A stretch of DNA of 64,000 nucleotides from Carposina sasakii (taxonomy: Eukaryota; Arthropoda; Insecta; Lepidoptera; Carposinidae): positions 1,240,001-1,304,000 of the forward strand of contig CP053153.1 in the NCBI GenBank assembly GCA_014607495.2, read 5' to 3'. The translations under genes and the position numbers were made by a program. Positions within the stretch are counted from its first letter, which is position 1. The number at the start of each line of letters is the position of its first letter. Shown piece by piece: positions 1 to 12,832 of the stretch. The notes below the pieces were generated by a model. It searched no databases. It had not been told where the DNA came from and worked only from the letters and a program-made list of their open reading frames with translations.

Positions 1-784
1 GCAATGTTCCTATTATGATTAATAGCGTCCTTGTTGCAAATTACTTAACTTAAACTAAGAAAAGTAAGAAATTAAACTAATAGCGTCCATATCGCAAACT
101 ATGGAAATTGTCACAACCCAGTTGTGTTGTATGGTAGATACATAGACACAACATTGAATATGCGAAAACAAACCACAAAACAAATACTATAGCGGAAAGC
201 AAAGCAATAGCACCGCTTTTCACAAATTGTATTTGCAAAAAGTTTTCCCACCATTAACGACTTTCAAACGAAAAAAAAAAGTTAGGGATGGCGATCTGAA
301 ATCGAAGAATCGATTACTCGGACCGAATAAATAGAATGTTGTACAGTGAATCGATATTTCACCCTTAAAAGCGATTGATTTATAACTAATTATAGTAGGC
401 TGATCTACTGATTTCTGCAAGACAGAAACAGAGCAATAGCATTACGATGGTGAAAATTGATGTGATGTAGTACAATTTACCGATCCTGTGTACCTAAACA
501 AAATAGAATCGGAACGTACCACGACTGATTTGTGTGTAGAATACAGTCAATGTCAATTTAAAATTAATCGGTATTTTAGATACGAAATTGAATCGGACAT
601 TTCCTTGCTTTTGAAAGTTATGCAGACGAGCACTCGCAGCCATTACTTGGTGTTATTTTAAGAAGTACCTACTTGTAACAAATACATTTAGAAAATGAAT
701 GTATTCTTTTATAAGTTGATCTGATACCTCGACATGGTAATTAAAATCGAAAGAAATAATTATTTTTCGCCATACAAAATAAAT
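1..784. other. no gene seen
   Basis: AT-rich sequence with no convincing coding frame. Short motifs near 190-250 (AAAGCAAAGCAATAGC) resemble the ends of the MITE at 5085-5257. Confidence 0.5.
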
Positions 785-1047
785 GCCGCGTGGTACCGGC
801 AGAGTAGAGTTTGTACCACCCCTGCCTGCCCGTGGGTATCGTACGAGGCGATTAAGGGTTTCCGGGAAGTGGGCAGCAGCGCCTCCCGTACCTACTGACA
901 ACATAGTCCGAAAATCACACTGCGGTCACCAACCCGCCTGCCCAGCGTGGTGACTATGGGCAAAAACCCCCTGTGGCTACTGCCTTGTGGCGTGCCCTGG
1001 CGGAGGCCTTCGTCCAGCAGTGGACTGCAATGAGCTGAAGAAGAAGA
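785..1047 (-). repeat. family A interspersed repeat (SINE-like), about 260 bp
   Basis: Full-length minus-strand copy; ends in GCCGCGTGGTACCGGCAG and CAGTGGACTGCAATGAGC. Other copies: 8403-8638, 10727-10966, 28013-28065, 39411-39572, 47983-48247, 52277-52473, 55467-55722, 59665-59778. The head (CCTATTGCAGTCCACTGCTG) is the best conserved part. Confidence 0.9.
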
Positions 1048-1440
1048 ATACAAAATAAACATGCTTTACAATAAATATGAATGTGAAGCATGACGAAAAC
1101 TGATCACTAACTCAGCATATTATTATGTATGTTACAGCAAAATATAATGACCAATATAACGCTGGTCTTCCGTGGCGCTAGTAAATATTTGTTATTATCG
1201 AAATCTTTACTAAAAAATCCCTGATTTTACTGATAGAGATTACAGAGATTGTTTATTATGGTATCTCACGTTTTTCTTAACATGGATTTATATTATAATA
1301 CATTGTAAATACAAACTTAAAAAAAAAGGTTTTTAGACCTCTTTTTGTGAATCCATTTATCAGGTTACGATTCTAATCGATTTAAAAATCGCTCTTTGTC
1401 GGAAAGAATCGTCATCCCTACAAAAAAATATTTGCTTTAT

Positions 1441-1915
1441 AAAGTTGCCATTATTAGCGAATTTTATTCTACTGACTCTTTTTATTTCTACTTGAATTAG
1501 AAATGAGAGATGAATATAAAAAAGAATTATCTATAAATAATTTTAGAAAAGTTACGAAAACTTAATTTTCATTATAATGATATACAGATAAACTATAAGT
1601 AGTAACATCGGAATGGTTTAGCCCTTTCTACTAAAATAAAAATATGACGATATTAGGGTAATGTAAAAAAATAATATGCGTTTTTATAGTTGCCAGTATT
1701 AGGCGATTTCATTATACTATTTCTACTTGAATAAGAAATACAAAATGAATGTTTAAAAAAAATGCATTAGAAAATATAATGATTGTAGATTTTAAGGTCA
1801 GAAAAGTTACGAAAACTTTATTGTTATTGAAACCATATACAGATAAACTATAAGTAGCAATTTTAGAATGGTTTACAAGTTCCTACCAAAATAAAAAATG
1901 GCGATATTAGGGTAA
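1441..1915. repeat. tandem duplication of about 245 bp
   Basis: Two copies, starting near 1441 (AGTTGCCATTATTAG) and 1686 (AGTTGCCAGTATTAGG), both ending in GATATTAGGGTAA. They share AAAAGTTACGAAAACTT and CAGATAAACTATAAGTAG. A third weak copy is near 2580-2680. No coding content. Confidence 0.75.
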
Positions 1916-1920
1916 CGATG

Positions 1921-2895
1921 GAGCAGATATTGCGTTTCACTGTATATGTCCGATGGATGATGCGCTAGTTACTATGTGTATGACGACATTTTCTGTTTCA
2001 CAGCATACAAAAAATATTAGTTTTAAAATCAGGCACAGGAACCGTTCTATGATATGGACAATATGCGATTGTGATGCTATCTATTGAGTGTATGTAGAAA
2101 TGAACAACGTAATTTTAGTTCCGCGCCATAGTTAAGATGGTGATACATTGAAAAAAATTTGACAGCTCTAAATAACTGTCCCCCCCCTGATTTTTTGCCG
2201 CCAAATGGAGGAAAGGAGAGATCCTTTCAGCCAGCTAGCACATTCCACAGGCACTTTATATCTTCGGAAACGTACCTAAGAAGTTCTTTTCGATGAACTC
2301 ATAACTTCCTATTCTTGACAAAACATTATCGAATAAATTTAAAGATCTGCAAATGCAAATTCTACGTTTAACTTCGCTTTCGATAAGTTCCCAGAGTTGC
2401 TATTCCCTTCAGTTACAGACAGAATTCATATCCTATTATACCACTCCAAAATTCTTACCTTAAAATATATAGGGACCCAAATAAAACATAATATTATGCG
2501 TGCTCAATATATTTATTTATAAATTATTATCTATAAAGTGAAAATATAAGATAACACTACTTAAAATAAAAATATAATTTATGATGTTGCCAATAATAAC
2601 GAATAATTATATTGTACCTATGATTGAGATATACTATAAGTACTTAATAATGCTAACTAAATAAAGTATAAGACGACAATACATTTTTTTATACTTTGTG
2701 TATTCATAATAAATTCAGAATAAATCAGAAAGAATTTTTGTTATTGTATCTACTGTTTGCTAGATTGTTGTCTTTTTGCCCGAAAAGCAGCGGTAAGCTC
2801 ACTCCTATGACATAGGTTACACTGCTGCTCTTTGCGGATAATGCACCATGTACGTAGCTTAGTATAATACGAAGTCGGCATATAAATAAGCTCCA
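1921..2895. other. 3' flank of Sec8, repeat fragments only
   Basis: 1930-2015 is a dispersed motif (CTAGTTACTATGTGTATGAC) also seen at 35186-35260, 40385-40500, 50195-50275, 53935-54055, 57300-57350 and 60622-60665. The rest shows no coding frame. Confidence 0.5.
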
Positions 2896-2901
2896 TTTAT
2901 T
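2896..2901 (-). terminator. poly(A) signal overlapping the Sec8 stop
   Basis: The minus strand reads TAATAAA, so AATAAA overlaps the TAA stop codon (2902-2900). If used, the 3' UTR would be only a few tens of bases. Other candidate signals lie further down (for example near 2512). Confidence 0.45.
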
Positions 2902-5900
2902 AAACAGTAACGCCAACATGTCCTAAGGCAGAGGAGAGATGTTGCAGATGCTCCCTCATGTCTCCCGGCGGGATGTTGAGGCGCTCCCCTATCGACTTGA
3001 AGATGTTCAGGTATTCCAGTTCGGAGAATTGTGCTCCCTTTTCTCGCACTTCGGCTATTATTTCCTGAAAAATGAGAAGTACGGTGTTGTAATAAGTGTA
3101 AATTTTGGTAAAGCTTCCTGCGGCGTCAGTCCCCCACTTGTACAAGTGGAGTCAGTTTCTTGTTTACTTGCACCAGTCCCGTATTTGCTTGCGGCGTCAG
3201 TCCCATGTTTCTACATGAACGTCAGTTCCGTCTTTTTTTATTTTTTTATTGACAAGCACAACCAACGCAACATTATTGATACATTAATTATTTATCAGAT
3301 CTTATAACTAGGTCCTTACCCTAAGTGTGCCTATACGGCATGGCAAACGTGACAGTATCTAGTGTTCGTAACTTAAAATCTAACATGCGCATGCATACTT
3401 ATTCTATGGTTAGTACAGGTTACATATGGAAATTATAATAAGAAAATTGATATAACAACTTGGCGAGTCACAAGAAACAACTTAGCTGAGGACGCGTTGA
3501 GTGATTCGCGTGAATGTCGCGATAGTTGCGCTGTAAATATCCAACTCAGGGTGCGTTTTGGATACCTCATTATATAAACGGAACATCCTGACCAGGGGAC
3601 TATAGAACGACGTGTTATTTTTATGTACTTCGAGTAAGAAAGTTGGTCGATGACGGGCGTTATAGCGGCCAACCACAATCTTCACATGAGAAAGAAGGGT
3701 GGAAGAGTCTAGCTTGTGATTAATAATTTTGTATAGATATAATAAATCTTGTCTATCCCTGCGTACATATAATGGGGAGACTTCGAATAACTTCAATCTT
3801 TGCTCATACGACGTTAACTTTCTCCCAAGGCCCTTTCTGAAAGCCACCACACGCAGACACCTCCTTTGGAAACTCTCTATTCTGTCACGATGGACATTAT
3901 AATAAGGAGACCATATTATAGACCCATACTCCAGGTTACTCCTTACCAGGCTGTTATACAAATAAATGAGACTATTGTGATTTCTAAAGCCCTGCGAGAT
4001 TCTAGATATAAAACCCAACATTCTAAAGGACTTATCACTACTTGTCTCTACTTTCTACCTGCGGCGTCAGTCCCCCGCCTCTACCTGCGGCGTCAGTCCC
4101 CCGTCTCTACCTGCGGCGTCAGTCCCCCGCCTCTACCTGCGGCGTCAGTCCCCTGTCTCTACCTGCGGCGTCAGGCCCCCGTCTCTACCTGCGGCGTCAG
4201 TCCCCCGTCTCTACCTGCGGCGTCAGTCCACCGTCTCTACCTGCGGCTTCAGGCCCCCGTCTCTACCTGCGGCGTCAGTCCCCCGTCTCTACCTGCGGCG
4301 TCAGTCCCCGCAGACGCAGACAGTGCGCGGCGCGCTGCAGTCCCCGGCCGGGCTGGCGCAGCGCGGCGAGGCAGTGCCGCAGCGCCGCGAGACTGTGTCC
4401 GGCGGAGACACACTCGACGTCGAGCCACAACGCGCCCAGAGACATCATCTCGCCGAGCCCGGAGAGGACGTACTGCGCAAATAATATTAATGTCAGACAA
4501 AAATATCGTGGGACGCCTTGTTAGCATTGCTGCAAACTAACTAAAAACAAACGTGCTCGTGGAAGGCGAGCAGAGAGCGAGCGAGCGACGCCGCGTGTGT
4601 ATATGTATATATGTATGTATGTACTCACAGCGAGGCGGCGCGGCGCGAGCACAGCGTGCGCATGCTCGTGGAAGGCGAGCAGAGAGCGAGCGAGCGACGC
4701 CGCGCCCTCCGCGCCTTGGCTCAGGTAGTGGAAACACTGGATACGCAGCTAGATAGGGTAATTGACAAAATAGAGATCATTAGAGTTATCGTCCATAAGG
4801 ATGCGCAATCTACTGAACTAAAATAACATTTTCTATTTGAACCTAAATCGCAAGAAGACTCCGGAAACATAACGTAATTTTCTATACACATACCCATCGC
4901 CGATGTAACAAGCACGTACCTCTAAATGCAGTACAAGTAGACACTTCTGCGATAGATCCGCTAACGCGGCCGCAGCTGCAGTAAGCTCGGTGGCGGCGCC
5001 CGGCAACACGGCCGGCAGGCCGCGCGCCCGGCACGACAGCCAGTCCTACACGCGGGAATAGACCCCATATGTGTGGGTAACTTGCAGCAGTAAAGCCGAA
5101 GCAATGCGATAGCGAATAGCGAAACTTGAGTGTGTGTGCTTGGGCGAGGTGCGGGGCGAGGTGCGGGGCGAGGTGCGGGACGCGGGAGGACGCCGAGCGC
5201 TCGTTGCGCGCACGCACACACACTCAATTTTCACTATCGCGCTGCTCCGACTTTGCTAAATCTAATGTTGCCAACATAAAGGAGAATTGACTTTAGCAAT
5301 TCTCCTAGATTACGTCTTTAGGCGATTATAACCGTTATTAGTTTCATGTTGGTGGCCATAAAGCTTCAATTTATGCTTGACATACCGTAACAAATATAGA
5401 AAATAACATAATATAAAAAATGACAATCAACAAATAAGTTGCATTGCGTATGATTTCATGTCTGATTTGATTTAAATTTGTACATAACAATAACTTACCA
5501 TACTCTCGCACATAACAGCGATCTCGACGAGCGTGTTGACATCAGAAATGATTTCCCTGCGCTGCACGGTGCCGTCGCCGAGACTCGAACCCAGTATCTC
5601 TGCCTCACGGTCGTAGGCTTGGTTCAGCTCCTATACGTTAATTGTCAACTAAGCTAAAAATTGTTCGTATAAAAATGTCCTAAAACATGGAAGAGAAGAA
5701 ATCCAAATTTACCTGTTGATTGAGTTTCTCTCCGTTTTCCGTCCCAATGGCGATCTTCCAGTTAGGCAGAGTTTTCAGGAATCTCACTATATCGTCGTCA
5801 GCCAACCATCTGTTAAAACAACCAATTTTTTTGTACTAATCTTATGGGCTTAGCGTGAACGTGCTCGGAATACCTGTGCGCGTGTCCCCCCTCCCCGCAT

Positions 5901-8900
5901 GTACCTGTGCGCGTGTCCCCCCTCCCCGCATGTACCTGTGCGCACGTGTCTCCTCCTCCCCGCATGTACCTGTGCGCGTGTCCCCCCTCCCCGCATGTAC
6001 CTGTGCGCACGTGTCTCCTCCTCCCCGCATGTACCTGTGCGCGTGTCCCCCCTCCCCGCATGTACCTGTGCGCACGTGTCTCCTCCTCCCCGCATGTACC
6101 TGTGCGCGTGTCCCCCCTCCCCGCATGTACCTGTGCGCACGTGTCTCCTCCTCCCCGCATGTACCTGTGCGCGTGTCCCCCCTCCCCGCATGTACCTGTG
6201 CGCACGTGTCTCCTCCTCCCCGCATGTACCTGTGCGCGTGTCCCCCCTCCCGCATGTACCTGTGCGCACGTGTCTCCTCCTCCCCGCATGTACCTGTGCG
6301 CGTGTCCCCCCTCCCCGCATGTACCTGTGCGCACGTGTCTCCCCCTCCCCGCATGTACCTGTGCGCACGTGTCTCCCCTCCCCGCATGTACCTGTGCGCG
6401 TGTCCCCCCTCCCCGCATGTACCTGTGCGCACGTGTCTCCCCCTCCCGCACGTACCTGTGCGCACGTGTCTCCCCCTCCCCGTATGTACCTGTGCGCACG
6501 TGTCTCCCCCTCCCCGCATGTACCTGTGCGCACGTGTCTCCCCCTCCCCGTATGTACCTGTGCGCACGTGTCTCCCCCTCCCCGCACGTACCTGTGCGCA
6601 CGTGTCTCCCCTCCCCGCACGTACCTGTGCGCACGTGTCTCCCCTCCCCGTATGTACCTGTGCGCACGTGTCTCCCCCTCCCCGCATGTACCTGTGCGCA
6701 CGTGTCTCCCCCTCCCCGCACGTACCTGTGCGCACGTGTGTCGGGCGGGGCTCGCGGCGCGGCGGCGGCCCCTAGCGCGACACACACAGCCCGCGCGGCA
6801 TGCCCCGCCCCGCACGCCCCGCAGCGCCGCGCCGCCTGCGCCACGCGCCACGTCACCTGCCACGCCGTCACGCAGCACGTGTACACGCTGCGGTGACCCT
6901 CGCTGTTGTTCCTGCGCTCACACAAAGAAAAAGACAAACTCTTTTTCGAGTAACAAGAATCATAAAGGACGTTACGTTTGACGATGAGCTCGGTACTCAC
7001 TTGTCGGGCGGTGCCTGCCGCTGCCGCCAGGCGCCGGGCGCGCTGTAGGCGGCGCGGATGTCTGCGCAGGCGTCGCTCGCCAGCCGTGCCGCCTCGCCTG
7101 TGCGGATGTAGTCCGACAGGAAGGCGCGGAGCGAGCACTCCGATACACTGGGGGGAGGATATATACTGCTATAACGTAGGTCGCAGCTAGTGAATACAGA
7201 AGAGCGTCAAACGTAAAGATTAAATTAAATTTTATTAGGCTTTACAATTCGGAAGTTCGAACTTTCGGTATGGGTTCGCCCACCGCTAGGCCCTACACCC
7301 TCCACCGACCCTCGAATCTGAAAACTCATAACCGATAATAAGGGTCAGTGGAGGGTGTAGGGCCTGGTGGTGGGCGAACCCATAGTGAAGCGTAAAGATT
7401 GTCTATTTGATCATTCGGCTCCACTCGTAAGATTGTTGGCGCGCGGCGACACACACTCGCGGCGCTAGTGTCTGTGCAGTTACCCGAGGCGCGACACACA
7501 CTCGCGGCGCTAGTGTCTGTGCAGTTACCCGAGTCGCGACACACACTCGCGGCGCTAGTGTCTGTGCAGTTACCCGAGGCGCGACACACACTCGCGGCGC
7601 TAGTGTCTGTGCAGTTACCCGAGGCGCGACACACACTCGCGGCGCAAGTGTCTGTGCAGTTACCCGAGGCGCGACACACACTCGCGGCGCTAGTGTCTGT
7701 GCAGTTACCCGAGGCGCGACACACACTCGCGGCGCTAGTGTCTGTGCAGTTACCCGAGTCGCGGCTCGAGATGCGCGCACAGCCCGCACAGCGCCGGCAG
7801 CGCGGCGTGCAGCAGCGCGGGCGCGGCGGGACACACTCGCGGCGCATCGGCGCGCGCGCGCTGTCCACCTCTCTCTGCTAGTGGCGCCGTCGCTAGGGAA
7901 TATATGACATACATCAAATCCCGCGGAAATGGCCACGGAGAAGCGATTAGTTAAGGCGAGGATGAAAAGCGCGATAACCTCGCTTTAGTTAACTCATGGG
8001 CACTCGGACTAAATCGATGCCGTTCGTTACAACCAAACCTTAATCGATTGTCAAAAACTTTAAAGAAAACATCCCCCGAAACCCACATCATAACATTATA
8101 AAAAACAATATACATTATAAAAAACAATATACATTATAATAAACAATATACAATACAATCACAATAAATCCGAAACAACAACAAACAGGTACAAGCACAT
8201 CCGCAATCAAATAAACTCACCGGTCCAATGAAACAGCTTCCCCGTCCTCCTCTGCGGCCGCTTCTTGGCGAAGTAGTCAGCGAGGGGCAGTTCGACCCGC
8301 GGGGTAATGCCGGCACCGCTCGTACGACGCGAGGCGGATTGCACGCTCTCAATGTCCAGGTACTCCGTTAGGAGGAGTTGTAACTAGAAAATACACATAC
8401 ACATCAGCCTGCAGTCCACTACGAATACTAGACGTAGACACACCCAGACATCAGCCTATTGCAGAGCCCACTGCTGGACGTACACAGACACATTCACATA
8501 ATATCAGCCTATTGCAGTCCTCCCCCAGGGCACATTACAAAGCTACTACTCTACAGGGGTTTTTGAGTTACCACGCTGAACAGGCGGGTTAGTGACAGCA
8601 GTGTGAATTTCCGACTATGTTGTCAACACGGGAGGCGTATACACTTCATGCAATGATCGTAATTTAGAAAACATATTTGAAGTTTTTACATAGTGTGTCT
8701 ACTCTGATTTAGGCGGAAACTAAAAGACGCGAGCACAGCGAGCGCATTATTTTCATCAAAAAAAGCAATTGCACATTTATTGAGGCCTCAGTGATCTTTT
8801 TGCATAATTACTATTTCTGAAAAATTTATAAATAATGTAGTGTCCGATACCTATATGCTATATCCCCGACACTCACCACCTGCTGCACGGCGCTCCAGTA

Positions 8901-11900
8901 CTGCAGCTCGGAGTGCAGCACGCTGCACGTCACGTCGTGCCGCACCAGCGCGCCGCGCCACAGCGCCAGCAGTCTGCCGTCACACGACACTTAGCTATGT
9001 ATATCCCACTCTCTACGTCACGGGTATAATACAATATAATACAATAGAGTGTAGCCCCATATTGGCTACCTTGTTTAGACAGTCCATAATCACTCATTGA
9101 AGAAACTTTAACAACTGGAAGTAGCTTGAAGTTGTCTAAAAAAATTTTTGGCAATACACATATCATTTCCAGTTCAATAAGTTTCAATGGGTGACCAAAA
9201 AAAGATAGCTGATACGGGGGCTGATAACAGCGAAAAGAACGTGATCTTGCAGTGGATTTAAGGACATAACGACTCACTCGGAAACGACGCAGCTGACAAA
9301 CTGGCCAAAAGGGGATCCATGGCAAGAGTATATGGCCCGGAACCACTATTGCCGATACCCCAAGCCCAAATACGAATGTGGCTGCGTACGCAAACCGAGG
9401 AAACCCATCACGCAGAGTGGAAAAACAGTGCAGGCTGCAGGCAGACTAAGATCGCTGTTCCGGAAGCATCAAAATGGCTCGCCCGCAACCTCATAAGTCT
9501 AAAAAGGGACAGTATCCGCAAGGTCATAGGAATCTTAAAGGGCCACTGTCCGCTACAAAAACACCTGCACACCATAGGTGTGTCAAACAGCCCCCTCTGC
9601 AGAGGATGCAAGGAGGCGGAAGAAATGCCACACTACGTGATCATGGAATACACAAGCATGGCCGAACAACGGGCACGGATCCTCCGATCGCCAGCATCAC
9701 TCTCGGAAGCCTGCAGCAAGCCTAGAAGGTTGCAGACCTTCTGGGAAAATCTGGTTTGGTTGGAGTAGACAGGTAAGGTAAAATACGTACAATGGCCTCA
9801 CTTATAGAGGCTAAGTGCGGAAAATGCCCGGTCAAACTAACTAACTAACTAACTGACGGGGGCTGATATCTTTGAAGACTACCAAGTGAGTCAAATGAAA
9901 ATAACACGTGGTGATTTGGTGAAATCTGGCACCAAGTCTTTTCTCGGATTACTTAGTAAAAAAGTGACGGGAGCCATTAAATAATTTAGAATCTCCTAAT
10001 TCGGCACTTAAATAATGGAGTCAGATAGAGAATTCCGAATCTTTTCTCTACAGAGATGGAACCAAAAAGAAAATTTGGAATCACCTAATTAATTTCATAC
10101 AAAAATTTAATTTAGTCTATTGAATTTATGTTAAAAAAATGTAACTAAATAATCGCACATGAGCCAAAAATCACCTTACCTTTTATTCCTCTCGCCGCAC
10201 GCTCGGAACTCTTCGCACAAACACGTCATGAGTCTAGCGAAGGGTCGCGACGTCTCGCTCACTCCTTCCATATCGATACTATCGCCGTCCTCTTCGCACT
10301 CGGCATCGGGCTCCACATCCGCTTCGTCTATGATACGACGGGACACCGCGTCGATTACACCTAGCAACTCGTTTTGTATTTGCACCTTGAATTTCTGTAA
10401 CAGAATATTTTTTGGCCATCCATACACGGACAGAATACTGAGTATAAGAAGTAGTTATAATATTAAGAAAGGACGTCGTAATATAAAGAGATAAACTGAC
10501 CTCAGTAGCCGCCTCAAGCTGCCCAAGAACCCCGAGCGCTTCAAGTGAAATGGCGGCGGTAGTCTCAAGTGTGACGTCATCATCTGACAGCGATGCTTCG
10601 AACTCCGGAGAAACGTCTTGCAGATACGCGTCTGTTACATCCGAGCTCTTTGTCAGCTCTGTGGAGGAAGCCGTCAATGTTGTAACGTTCCTGGATTCGA
10701 AACTTAAAATACTACTGCTACCACTTCTTCTTCAGCCTATTGCAGTCCACTGCTGGACGTAGGCCTCCCATAGGGCGGTTTTAGCCCATAGTCACCACGC
10801 TGGGCAGGCGGGTTGATGAACGCAGTCCGATTTTTGGACTATGTTTGTCAGCACGGGCAGCTGCTGCCCGCCTTCCGGAAACCCTTAATCACCTCGTACA
10901 ATACCCACGGACAGGCATGAGGAGGTACAAACTCTACTCTGCCGGCACCACGCGGCTACTACCACTAGACTACTAATACTACTACTAAAGTAAATGCGTC
11001 CTTGAGCACTCCATCCACCTGCATGCCCTAGGTAACGTTACACGTAAGACCGAATTTCGTAAGATCGCACTAAGTCGTTATGGTTAATTTATTATTGGAG
11101 GACTATAATAACTGTAGTGTTAGCCGTTTCCACAAATACATACATCGTCATTGACTTTCAAACTTATGACATTAGTAGAACGATACGCAAGAGTGGATGG
11201 AAGGATTGGAAGGGGAAGACCTCGCCGGACCTTCACTGATTAAATTGGTGAAATTCTAGAGAAAGGTCAGGTCAAGAGTACCCTTAACCGACGAGCGTGC
11301 ATGAAGAATATCATGAAAGTAGATGAAGCGAAAGAGGTGTGTCAGGATCGTAGCAAGTGGAGATCCGCGATCTCTGCTTACCCTTCCGGGAAAGAGGCGT
11401 GATTTTTATGTATGTATGTAGTACGTTAGGATAAGTTACCTGCAAGTAGTAACGCAGTGCGTCGCCGCGCGTTTACGCGCCCCCCTATTGGCTCGCGCTC
11501 GCTGCCATAAACTGCTTCGCTCAAGCGTTTTAATATAGAGTCCACAAGCTCCAGTTTCTTCATCTACAAACAGTCTAAAGGTAGTATGTCATGGTCTAAC
11601 GTTGCATCTATCCATATGTATAAGGAAAGTTTTTGTATTATAAAAGTTGTTTACGGATGCAAGTATAGTACAAGTAGTACAATCTAGAAAGAGAATCAGT
11701 TAATTTTGATAGGTCTTTCTTTATACACATAAATACATTATGACTCTTTGTACCCAAATTGGGTAACCCAATAGGATCACTCGCTAAACAGAGTCGTTAG
11801 GTAAGAATCAAAAATTTAAAATAAGAAGATAAGAGCCGATGCGTATTGCGCACTGACTAAAAATAACTCTTTTTAAGGAACATACCATGCAGTTTTCCAG

Positions 11901-12752
11901 ACACAAATCGTAATCAACAGTGCGCAACACCTATGTACTATCTATAACTTACCTCCTAATGATGTCTGGTAGAAGCGAGAGCGTCGACATGCGCCAACGA
12001 GCCGTGCGACAGAGACAGAGCATCGTGCAGCGTGTGCGCAGCCGCTAGCGAGCGCCCCGCCGCCTCCAGCTCGCGCGCCGAGCGCTCCGCCTGCACCACG
12101 CTCGAGCTACGGAGACACGAGCGACTATAGCCACGGAGGCAGAGCGCGCGACAGAGACAGCGAGCCGTGCGACAGAGACAGAGCATCGCGCAGCGTGTGC
12201 GCAGACGCCAGCGAGCGCCCCATTAGTGTGTTTGCAGATTTCTGTCCTAACTCCTTGGGGGATAATATGTGTAACATAAGGTGTGTATGTATGTATATGT
12301 AATACGTATAGGTCCGACATGACATGCACTGAGGGGACACTCACATGTCGGACATCATCTGCAGCGCCAGCGCGTGCGCGCGCGCCGCCGCCCACAGCCG
12401 CCGCAGCTCGCCGCGCCGCACCTGCAGCAGGCGCGCGCACGAGCCGAGCCGCGCGCGCGCGCCCGCCACGTGCTCGCCCCAGCCGCCCAGCGCGGACGAT
12501 ATCAGCGTGAACTTCTGTGCGAGTTAACGGGATTTGTTGCAGAGCCATCTATCGTACACACGTCCAGTACAGTCTTATGTACAGTACAGGCTACGGGTAG
12601 CAGATCGCAGCCTGTGAGGTGCGACCTTATCGTTACCGCGAATATAATTTTTTATTTAGCGATAGTGGACGCCCGAGACTCCGTCTACATGTACTATAGA
12701 AAAACAAAATGTCGAAATTATCTGGTATAATAAGATTTTCCCGGGATAAAAG

Positions 12753-12832
<80 letters not shown>

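Noticed and set aside
653..904. Minus-strand frame of 83 residues
   Set aside because: It lies in the family A repeat, and similar frames recur in other copies (for example 48142-48468, 55605-55790).
4042..4540. Plus-strand frames of 160 and 224 residues
   Set aside because: They read the 26-bp minisatellite and the antisense of Sec8 exon 17.
5869..6744. CRISPR-like regular spacing
   Set aside because: Units are contiguous tandem repeats without unique spacers, in a spliced animal gene.
5855..6981. Three long plus-strand open frames (306, 360 and 329 residues) and long minus frames
   Set aside because: They are by-products of a stop-free minisatellite; all six frames are open and no domain is present. 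Only the exon 12 part of the minus frame is coding.
10659..10690. Earlier acceptor for Sec8 exon 6 at 10691
   Set aside because: It leaves exon 5 (phase 1) out of frame; the acceptor at 10659 follows a pyrimidine tract and restores the frame.
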